Part shown: in pieces, positions 24,640-34,700 of the stretch
Layout of the letters: every line of letters begins with the position of its first letter
How positions within the stretch are numbered: the stretch's first letter is position 1
NCBI GenBank assembly: GCA_002633005.1
Contig: NMRA01000525.1
Location: forward strand, 193,211-257,210
Direction of reading: 5' to 3'
Source: Phoronis australis
Taxonomy: Eukaryota; Phoronida; Phoronidae
Length of the DNA stretch: 64,000 nt
The notes under the pieces: model-generated
What the model was told of the DNA's origin: nothing
What the model saw: only the letters and a program-made list of their open reading frames with translations
The model's database searches: none
Program-made: the position numbers and the translations under genes

Positions 24640-26014
24640 CAACCTTATATTCGTGTTTAATGTCATTGTTCTTGTTTCATGTATCTTACACGATAGCGTT
24701 TATGATATTTAAATTTATTTGCCTTTGATGACTGATGTATAGTCGAAGTACCGCTACTGTTTTATTATGAAATGTTTTGTACAGAGTTTTATTATATATT
24801 TACTCATATATATGTGTTCGTGATGCCACTTACACTGGGCGATCTATTATATCAACTACCATCAGATGAAAGACACTTGTGTAGACAATAGGAAAGTTTG
24901 TTGTACAAACTAATTAATCTTTATAGATTTTCGATCTACCGCCAAAATCAGAGGAACCTTTTGTAGGGTATTGTAGGGATTTGAATCAGAAAAGGTGCCC
25001 ATTCGTTGAAAACAGATCGTAAAAAAGTAATTTTCTGAGCGGCACGTGTCTCGTACAACACATCTCTGCCGCAGGGGTACCTCACGGGAGGTATCTTAAT
25101 CGGTCTCCCGCCCTGACACTTGAGAGCCTTCTTTTTGGCAGGGGGCGAACTTCTGGTAAATTTGATACCCACCTTACAGAGCCAGCACCAGATACCAACA
25201 CTGCAGAGAGACAAAGCACGATTAAAAGGGACCCATCATAGCAAGCAGGAAAAGTTACCTTTAATTTCATAGAGGTTATTCGGCACGTCTTTAATTTTGA
25301 CAGCTCATAAAATCCATGCCCGTAACCAGCAATTGCGACAGGCAGGTGTCTTGTTAGCGGACCCTTTGCTTGCCGTTCGGCCGCCAAACCCCGGACACCG
25401 CCAATTTTTCACTCCTCGGGTTGTCAACCATCGATTCACGTTACACGTTCTTCAGACTCAGTCGGGCCTGAACTGCGCAAAACAGGTTCCTCGATTGGAC
25501 CTCTGCTGCTGATAGGTGTGTTGGCACTCGGCGCGAGACCCCCGGCAACCATTAAGAAAAACTGTTGACTTAGGCGCTCTCTTATTAACGAAACAGAACT
25601 AAATAAAATACAACTCATGCCACAAGCCGTGAAAAATTCAACCCATTTTGGTGAGGTACCAAATAATGCGACTGCACTGCGCATGAACACAGGGTGTACC
25701 AAGGCAGTGGACAGCATCCATCCAAACTCTCACTAAAATGGAGGTAGGCCCCTATTAGCCTCCTATATGTTTCAAACATTGGAATGGATGAGGCCCATTT
25801 TCTAGGTGAATGTCTACGAATGTATCTGCAGCGCATTATATGGCGATACTATGAGTGACCAAAGTCTCGGGACCTGTCCATTATTTTGCTTTTAATGGCA
25901 CTTGCACTTTGGAACTTTTTATTGGAATCTTAAAATTCGAAATTTCTGGTCAATAACATACTGCCACCTTCACATCTAAGAACAGCCGGTAACAAAGATG
26001 GTGAATACCAAAGA
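24640..26014. other. Region downstream of the SLC39 gene, partly inside the tandem duplication
   Basis: From about 25140 rightward, patches match 55740 onward (for example AAAAGTTACCTTTAATTT and CTCTCACTAAAATGGAGGTA). Open frames on both strands here are not conserved between the two copies in a coding manner. No gene recognised. Confidence 0.4.
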
Positions 26015-26030
26015 TGGGTCTTCATCATGA

Positions 26031-26036
26031 TTTATT
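26031..26036 (-). terminator. poly(A) signal of the SLC39 gene
   Basis: TTTATT on plus (AATAAA on minus), in the block TTTATTGACTGGTGACAT. The aligned block of the second copy keeps the hexamer at 56447-56452, so conservation supports its use. Confidence 0.5.
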
Positions 26037-27238
26037 GACTGGTGACATGGCTTTGACAAAATATGCTCAAAACTCTTAACATCTTGACAGCAAAAACCAC
26101 TCGGTACAAGAAAGGTTCACAAGAACTGGGTCCGTAGACAAGATTATAGGACCCATGCCGATTAATTACTAACAATTCTATGTGCCTGTTCTGGAACATA
26201 ACCAGCATCTACACCAGGGGGAGCTCTAACAAAGGAAAGACATTGGGTGCACATCATATTCCCTCATTACATCAAAACACAAGTGGATGAGCTCTACAGT
26301 CCCTGGATATATGCCTGCTGTCCAAATTTAGATAACATAAATGGATATCCGTGATCTGCTCCAGAGATTCAAAAGAAGAGATTCAACCTTCTACTAAATG
26401 TACAGTCAGTAGTCCAGTGTGGACAAAACACAAACTTCAATCTGTTAATTTGACATCTTCATCTATTTCAATTCCACGCCAAAAGGCTACACATCTATTT
26501 TCACTCACCACACAAACCGCTACAGTGAATACTGCCATTGTTATCTTTGCCTCCAATACAACAAGGTGCTACACCACAAAGGCAAAACTACGCAAAAATT
26601 CTCCAGTTTAGGACAGTCTGCAAAATTTGTGACACATAAACTCAAGCCAAAATTGCATTTTCTTGATTCAGAAGATTAGGATATGGTTGATTTGTCGTTC
26701 ATCATATTTGTTAAATTTGGGACACTACGCTTGGCATCAACAGAATCTGAAAACAAATTCCACAGTTTATAAATTCATCGAAAACAGTTATCGACAAGTT
26801 TTCATGTGTCCCCATAGTGTGCAATTTCGAGGCAAATGGCCATTTTTCATTGACAGTAATTCCTGAAAATGAGAAACCCAATATTGCCCATTTCTAAAAT
26901 TAGGTACAAAGTACGACTTTGACTAAAATAACAATTTTTTCACAGCCTCAACTTGGAGAACTTTGAATGTAAATCCTACTCTAACTTTCACACATTAAAA
27001 GGCCCCTCAACAACAACCGGGACGAAGGCAAGGCAGCAATTGCCAAACTTAAGACACACATGGTACATACAATATACAGTTCTAAACACAGCAGTTCTTT
27101 GCTAATACAACACTTAGGTTAAAGACAGATGCAGCACTAATTTAGGACAATTCAAAATCCGAATGGTCAAGAAGCACAAATCAAATTACAGGTAGCATAA
27201 GTGAGGCGACCATTGAAATCCATTTAGTAAATGTTGTT

Positions 27239-27279
27239 ATTCTATATTGGTGTTATTCTATATTGGTGTTATTCTATAT
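27239..27279. repeat. Short tandem repeat in the 3' UTR
   Basis: TTCTATATTGGTGTTA occurs about two and a half times, period 16. Confidence 0.85.
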
Positions 27280-27526
27280 GCAATCAGGAGAAGTACATGC
27301 AACTTGATATACTAAATAACCAACACAAGACACTCCCGTCTGAAAAACATGGACGAAAAGAAAGGTTTACAAGATAGTGCTGCAAGGGGCTTCAAGTCAA
27401 AATTAAGTAGACCTTGTCGATACGATGCCCGTAAAGGAACATAGGTGGTCAATAGGATAATATATCCAAAAACATAGTTACACTTTCGATAATTTGAAGT
27501 AAACTCAAAAGCACCAAGCAGTTTAA

Positions 27527-28052
27527 AAGGATACTGAACCCAGTTTTGGCCTATTACCAGATATTGAAAAAGACTTTCCCACCCAGTTCTCTGAAACAAA
27601 ACAATGCACTGCAACCCTCGACAACCCTCAAAAATTTGGAGCAAACTTTTTAAACTCCTTACAAAGTCTACTACACCGGCACGCAAGCGTGACCTAAGTT
27701 TAGGCGAGTTACGTAACAACTGTAGGGAAGACCACTCACAAAGAACCATAATGTTCAATTTGTGACTCTGACAATAAATTTTTACACATGATTTCTGCTT
27801 TTGTTACTTGTGTGGGATGCAAGCATCAGCAAGTGGTGCAAGTGATGCATCAGCAAGTGGTGCAAGTGATGCATCAGCAGGTGGTGCAAGTGATGCATCA
27901 GCAGGTGGTGCAAGTGATGCATCAGCAGGTGGTGCAAGTGATGCATCAGCAGGTGGTGCAAGTGATGCATCAGCAGGTGGTGCAAGTGATGCATCAGCAG
28001 GTGGCAGAACGAGGCCTTGATAAAAATCCCCAAAAAAGGGTTTAGTATCCTT
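27527..28052. mobile_element. TTAA-target MITE with an internal minisatellite
   Basis: The ends AAGGATACTGAACCC (27527-27541) and its inverse GGGTTTAGTATCCTT (ending 28052, one mismatch) are flanked by TTAA on each side (27523-27526 and 28053-28056). The aligned second copy near 57803 reads CAATTTAAGTAAAAC, an empty site with one TTAA, so the insertion came after the gene duplication. TTAA duplication is known from piggyBac and Kolobok elements. It encodes no transposase. Confidence 0.9.
27823..28006. repeat. 24-bp minisatellite inside the MITE
   Basis: GCATCAGCAGGTGGTGCAAG plus TGAT repeats about 7.7 times. Because 24 is a multiple of three and no unit holds a stop, frames stay open on both strands (repeats QVMHQQVV, SGASDASA, HHLHHLLM). 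These are judged not to be genes. Confidence 0.95.
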
Positions 28053-28638
28053 TTAAGTAAAACTTTGCTCCCTCTTTCAAACACTCAGGTAAAGAACTAA
28101 CAAGATCACCAAGTCAAAAACAAACGTGCCAACTGATGACTCAACTTACAACCCAAAATAACTAAAATTCTAAGCCAATGAAGTGGAAATGTAACTAGCC
28201 ATCAGCAAGTCAAAATCTTTCAAATGCCATTTAAGGTTATATGATTACAGTTAATTGTTCACCGATAAAAATTGAAGACACGATTGTCATTTTTTACTTT
28301 TCACCATGACAAGTTTTTAAAAAATGTATATAGGCATCCTGCAAAACTTTCGCACATTATTTATGAAATGAGACAGCCATAATTGCAACGGTGCCCTCTA
28401 TCTTATTAAGTCACGTGCGTTTCACTACTACAAATTCCAATATGACATTACTATCAGCAAACACCATATTCAAACCAAAATTATGTCAGCAAAATCCAAA
28501 ACTATGTGATGAAGTGCACAACCTGAGCACAGTCCACCAAAAGTTTTACCAATAATACAGTGTACATGGCTGAATAATTCCAGGCACAATAAGCTGGTAA
28601 TTCCCATTCAATGGTAACCTTTACCTAAATTCTTTTTC

Positions 28639-28779
28639 TTAGAAATCCACAACAATACTATCCTCATAGAGTGCAATGATCAACATTCCAGACATGCCGA
28701 GTAGGAGACCAAAGTTCTGGATGAGAAACTGTTGATGCGGCTTCTTGGCTTTCTCATAGGCAGCCGTCAGCTCGGGCAG
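28639..28779 (-). CDS. SLC39 gene, last coding exon (TM8, C-terminus)
   Basis: 141 bases: acceptor CTTTCAG, in phase with the GACATG donor, giving VDM|LPELTAAYEKAKK. TM8 (FLIQNFGLLLGMSGMLIIAL) is followed by YEDSIVVDF and TAA. The near-identical exon at 61103-61243 marks the tandem paralogue. Confidence 0.95.
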   Translation of the reverse strand: MPELTAAYEKAKKPHQQFLIQNFGLLLGMSGMLIIALYEDSIVVDF

Positions 28780-31700
28780 CTGAAAGCAGAAGATAGTGAT
28801 TTAAAGGAACACGTGACAAGATGCCAAGTTGTTGCCGAGTCGGCGGATTCTCTAGCATTTTGAAGGTGTTCGTATAATGCATTTTACTATGGCTGTGCAA
28901 TAACCATGTCACATGTCCGTGCATGCAATAACCCAAAGGTTATGTGAGACAAGAAAATCAATAGATTTGTCGAAAAGATGTGGGTTAGATCTTTTAACAC
29001 ATCAGTATAAATATGTGTGAATCATAGTTGTTGTCAGGATCCTAATGTTGCAATTCAAGGAATTGCCAACGAACGGCCCTCAATCACGTCCACGGTCATG
29101 GAAACCAAATACAGCAGAATTACAAAAGAAACTGATGGCCGTAGTGTTTTGAAAAGATGCACATGAGGCATAATTGTAGCAAAACTATTGTGTCAAGCAA
29201 CTATTCAGTTTTTGCCTTCATCGGCGACCTGCTAGTTAACTTCAATGCATAACATCAAAGTGGCAATGGCCAAAGAAAAGATGGAGCAAAATAAACAACT
29301 TTTAAAATTACATTAAAGTTATCAAACTGAAAAATGTTATTTGCAATCGCACGAGGAAAGAACTGGGACCCGTTTCAGGTCGCTGAATGTTCTAAATCAG
29401 ACACATTGATTGTAGGCGGGTTGTAGCTACAACATGTACTTGCAGAAAGTTTCTGATCAACAGTCCCTTCAACACATGCTAGCGCAATGGTAAACCAACC
29501 CACACCTTAATCAAGTCGCTTTTATTATTTACAACAAGAGCAACGTGGAACATTGAAGAGTGCGCTCATGAATGCAACACAAACGGTGTGCTTTTAGGGG
29601 TGCTTAATGGTATTATAAAAATGAATATTAGATGGAGAAGAATGCACCGAATGTGCATGAAAATGAGAACACGTTTTCGTCTGCTGAATAGAGGTCTTTG
29701 CTAAATTTCATGAAAATCAATCGTAAGGGAGTTTTGGAAATACTATAATTACAGAAGACAAAATGTCACCAGGGGGTAGCAGAGCAGTACCGCTCTTGTC
29801 GGTAGGAATACATCAGCCAATTTTCATAGGGACACTCAGAGACAAGTATTTACACAGCAGCTGTCTTTTGGACGGCCTGAATGTTATTTTGATTGGGTTC
29901 GATGACACGGTCAGAATTAGACGGGCAAAATTTAAAAAATTTGCTTGAAATGACAACCACTTTCTCAACATTATCGGCTGGTTGGCTGTCCTTGAAATAA
30001 ATAGGCCATCGGTCATTTCAGAAATAAGAAGTATACTGCGTAAAAGGTGCTTTCTTGGCGCATTTTTCAATACTTCGCATGCCCGGTGACCCAGATCAAT
30101 GTTACTGGGCAACCCAAACCTACCTCAAGCTGTGAATGTAAACGCTTTCAATGACTTTTATTGGTTGTTGCCTGTGCATTTCTCACTTAGATGAATACTC
30201 TTGGTTAGTTTTGGAGTATTTGTCATTGTCACTGGCCAATCAAATTTGAGCACATCTCAAAGTACCGCATTTTTGTCAGTAGGAACACATCGGCAAATTT
30301 TCAAAAATGATCCTCTGCGCACTTTGGCAGACAATAAAAAACGGACTACAATATAAATAATTAAAATGGCTACAAGTTGGTGCAGAATACGTCGAATCCA
30401 TTTGAAAACGGGAATATGTCATCACTTTTTTAACTGATTGTACTTCAGAAGCAAGTTTTCCGATATGCAAATTTGAATAAATACATGACACTTGTCATTA
30501 TTTAATCATTCCTTTCACACCTGCTGTATCCCACAGTAACTGTGTATGCCTTCAGCTTATACTCTGTGGTGGTACTACTGCGTCATTTTATTTCCACTTG
30601 TGAATGGAATAAGTATGTTTTGAAATATCGTGCGTCTTTTAATCATGTCACTTGGTCAATTGCTTCACCAATGGTCAGTAGAATGTAGAACTTTGTTCCG
30701 AGGAATAAAGTCTGTTAATAATGACAAGGGTCGTGTATTTAATCAATTTTGCTTATCACTTCTGTAATAGAAGGCTATTTACTAAATTCCATAAAAATCC
30801 ATCAAGAGAAACAGAGAAAAATGCAATAAAATGAAATTGCCACTAGAGGGCACAGCATTCATTGGATCTGACTGAAAGTCTTCGTCGTCTGTCACCAACT
30901 TCCTATAAATACACTTTCTAAATTCAAGCAAGATCATGCAGACGGATTAGGAGATACAGTCATGGGCACAAAAAACAAAACTGCCACTAGGAGGCCAAGT
31001 AATTGAAGACGTCAAGAAAATCATCGTCAGCTGTCTTCTTCACAGTTAGCACATACATGCCAATTTTCACTATCATCCTTAGAATGTTTGAAACTAGTAG
31101 GCGCCAGAGTGGTCACAGTCATTGAACAATCATCGTCCCCTATTCTCTTTACAGTTTTAACATATTTGCCAATGTTCACAATCATCCTTAGAGTGGTTTG
31201 TTTGATAGAGGGGTGGATGCCAAAAAACTCAAAAACAGTAACAATGACCACTAGGTGGCGCAAAATACATCAAATCCATCCGTAAACTGGAGGATGGCAT
31301 CATCTCACTAATAGATGCCAACCTGCCAAATTTCATGAAAATCCGTTGAGGACCTTTGAAAATACAGAGGTAAACATAAAAAACTAAAATTGCCACTAGG
31401 GGGCACACCAGTAGTCTGATCCGTTCAAAAGTTCGCTTATGCTGTCCCGTCCATGAAAGGAACACGTGCAAAATTTCATACAAACATAATAAAGGAGATT
31501 GAGCAGCAGACGCTGGACACCGGATGGACGCCTGATGGACACCAAACGGACGAACAAAGATGACGGCATAATGCACCAACAAAAAAATATGTGGGCGCAT
31601 AAAAATCTGTCAAGGAACTTCAGAGAAACAGAGGAAAATGAAACAAAATGAAATTGCCACTAAGAGGCACAGCGTTTAATGAATCCACCTGAAAGTCGTC

Positions 31701-34700
31701 ATCCTCCCTGGTCAATTTCATATAAATACACTTACTAACTTTAATAAAGATCCTGCAGAGGGTTTAGGAGATTCAGCCATGGGCGTAAAAAACAAAACTG
31801 CCACTAGGAGGCGCCACAGTGGTAATAGTCACTTGAAAGTCATCATCTGCCACCCTCTTCACAGTTGAACAGTAGCAATGGCCACTAGGTGATGCAAAAT
31901 ACCTCAAATTTATTTGTGCGCATAAAAATGGCCACCACGTGGCGCAGAATCATCAGAACTGTCCGAAAGTGGAAAGGTGTTGTTGACTCATCAACAGAAA
32001 CCTTTTCTCCAATTTCATAACAATCTATCAAAGAGCTCTGCACGAAATGAAATTGCTACTAGGAGGCCCAGCAGTAATCGAATCAGTCCGAATTCACTGT
32101 CATCTGTATTCCTGGGAAAAACGTTAAAATTGCAGTTCTCCTGAATGCCAGGCCATGGAATTTTTTAGTATTCTTACAATAACTATGTCTTACTGCTGTG
32201 GTTTTGGATAAGTCATGATTTTACTCAGCTACTTACATATGGTATGCCCATACATGTAGCGCAGTGCAGGCCCACTGTGACCTCAGCACAGTCCCTCAAT
32301 GGAAACCAACAACATGGAGCTAACAGCTCACCCAAAGTAAAAGACTGGGTCAGGGGACAGTTTTCATTTATTTATGCTTTTGCCCGCAATAAAGTCTTGC
32401 CTTCAATCATATTATTAAAAGAATATTGTAACAATGACAACTCTTGCCATCAAAACCCCCTTATAAGACTTAATTACTACACTCACCATGTCTACCAGCG
32501 CTATGTAGATGAACATCCCTCCTGTCATGGCAAACAGCCATAGGCTTGCGTCAGCGATGTTGCCTAGCAACACCCCAATCACCATGCCTACTAGACAGAG
32601 AAGAGAGGAGATCAAGTTGTAGACGAAGGCCTTTTTGATCGACATGCCAGCTTGCAAAAGCATTGCAAAATCACCTGAAAAAAAAGATCAAGGCAAAGTC
32701 TAAAGGACACATCACATTAAGAGGACTGGCCTACCTTCGTACTAATAGCATACAGGCAAATTGTCCCAACAAAGCAAGCGAAAAATTGTTATATTGAAAT
32801 TGTGTGTTAGAACAGAAGTGTTAACTAGTAAGCGTGGAGCCATCCTCCAAAAGTAACCACATCTTTCACTCTCAACCCAAATTCCATCTGTCCTGCCCAC
32901 TATCGCCACACCCTACCAGGAGACTCGTGATATGAATACACATAATTATAGCGTCCTTTGAGTTTTGAAAAAGATTGAGCATCTTGACACTTACTTTGAT
33001 AGGACTTATCAAACTTTGGTAGTTAAACTATACTTGACAACTTGTTAATTGTAAGAATTACAGGTTAGCTAGAGCAACCACCAATTCAAGACACAGCAGC
33101 AGACGCTAAATGACAAGATGCCAGGACAGAGGTGACGGCAATATATACCCACATAGAGTACGTTTTGGTGCATAATAAAAAGAACTTCCATTTCTCGGCA
33201 AAGCAAGAATCAGGTTTAAATGCAAGATTACTTACCTAGACCATGCGGCAGTTCATGGCACGTGATAGCTACAGTTGTACTCAATCCACTGCTTAGGCCC
33301 GCAGAAAAAGCTGCACCTATGCCAGGAACAGTATTTATAACAATAACACTAACAACAACAACAAGGACAACTACATTATAAGCACAGTAATCATCTTTAG
33401 AATTCAAAAATTGTAACTGACACCAGTTATTTCGATAAGCAAGTTCGCTAAAGATATGTTAAAGCCCAACTTCAATGGAATTTTGCTATTTTAGGTCTAT
33501 GGGCTAACCAGATAGTCCTAGCAAAGCCTTCGCAAAATAAGAAAACGCAAGTTTTATCACTCATATATAGACCCATAAAGAAATAGGTGAAGTTGCCTTT
33601 TCGTGAACTATTTTGTCACAGCGAGATCCCAGAACAGACAACAAAAAGCCAAAAACAGTTGTATTGAATAAAGGTCTGAATAGAATACATTGCATGCAGG
33701 TGTTAGTCACATCTGTTTGAATGAAAAGACGATTCTCGCTGTGACGTACAGTTCATTAGAGTAGGCAATTTATGGCACCAGTGGGCTCGGAGCAATGCTC
33801 TTAACATACTGTAGGAACTAAGCTTGCAGGTGTTACCATTCACGATAGACTTTAATACAAAATTTCAAAGAGTAAAATGAGTATTAAAGGAGAATGCCAC
33901 CCCGATTCAATTGGTTTTTGTTACCACCTTAATCGGTCTATATCCACAAACCTCATATACGGTTGATCTAACCTCGCTGAGAGGTGTTGCGCTAACCTGT
34001 GAGGGAGGTAAGTACACGACGCAACGACGCCAGTTTTTCTTCAGCCGAGTGTGAGCAGGTATGGTGTGGCGTATCGTTCCCCTTGTGGGAAGTATGAAGC
34101 TGCGAGGAAAGCGGGTATCATTTTTGTGATTTCCTCGAGAACCCAAAATGCTTCGAAAGTGGTTCCTGGCAGTTAAGAACAAAAGATACGCCTTTAATAC
34201 CAAGTACGAGGCTGTGCAATATCTCCGTGTCTGTGGCCCGCATTGCTCTCTTTCAAAAAGAATTATTCTCACCCTAACCAATGTTTGTATAGGGTAAAAC
34301 TGAACAAAGTGCCAAAGTCTGTCTGGGTAGATACAATTTGCAATGCCTTAGGAGTGTTTGTGAGTGCAAATGTTTTGAAAAATCAACAATGAATAAATCA
34401 TACTGCGTTACCGGCTACAAAAGCAATTATAAAAGCTTACTGACCGCCGTGTGAGCGCATGCTAATTCAGTGTTTGCTAACAGAAAACTGTTGTGAAACT
34501 ATAACTCCATTTTATAAGCTATGGTCAGATGTTAGGGGAATCTTTATTTAGATATATCATTATTCAAATCATTGTTATTGTACACCTTTCCCTGTACGGT
34601 TCTGTGGAAGGGGAACCTGGCTTTGCAGCGCCCGACGAGTAAGTAGATTTCAATTTTGAGGCAAATTCACCAAAATATTCAAAAGCACATTATTTCTTTG

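Larger units (their letters stand above)
26015..28638 (-). other. 3' UTR of the SLC39 gene
   Basis: Runs from the TAA to the conserved AATAAA at 26031-26036. Much of it aligns with the region downstream of the second copy's last exon (about 56450-61102). Shared blocks such as CAAGGCAGCAATTGCCAAAC and CAGTTCTAAACACAGCA outlast neighbouring noncoding DNA. A MITE is inserted at 27527-28052. Confidence 0.5.
25140..32080. repeat. Tandem segmental duplication, left copy
   Basis: This block holds the 3' flank, 3' UTR, last coding exon and last-intron repeats of the SLC39 gene and aligns in the same orientation with about 55740-62910. The exon identity is about 89% (about 16 differences in 141 bases by hand), and the noncoding identity is lower and patchy. 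Lineage-specific insertions are evident: a 526-bp MITE only in this copy and about 2.9 kb only in the other. Confidence 0.85.
30820..32080 (+). repeat. Higher-order repeat with CTCF-like cores (array A)
   Basis: Units share TTTCATxxAAATCC-like text, GAGATACAG-like text and a CCACTAG core followed by GAGGGCAC, GAGGC, GTGGCGCAAAATAC or GGGGCACACC. Core starts are at 30840, 30984, 31248, 31393, 31657, 31801, 31882, 31932 and 32056. The spacing 144-264-145-264-144 shows a compound period near 817. The same unit types recur at 62085-62915. Confidence 0.8.
28780..32486 (-). other. Last intron of the SLC39 gene
   Basis: The intron carries a CTCF-like motif array (30840-32069) within a higher-order repeat. 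The first kilobase aligns with 61244 onward. No exon was recognised. Confidence 0.85.

Noticed and set aside
27782-28084. Long open frames on both strands over the 24-bp repeat
   Set aside because: They are open only because the unit is a multiple of three without stops. The products are pure repeats in three frames, and the locus is a MITE absent from the paralogous copy.
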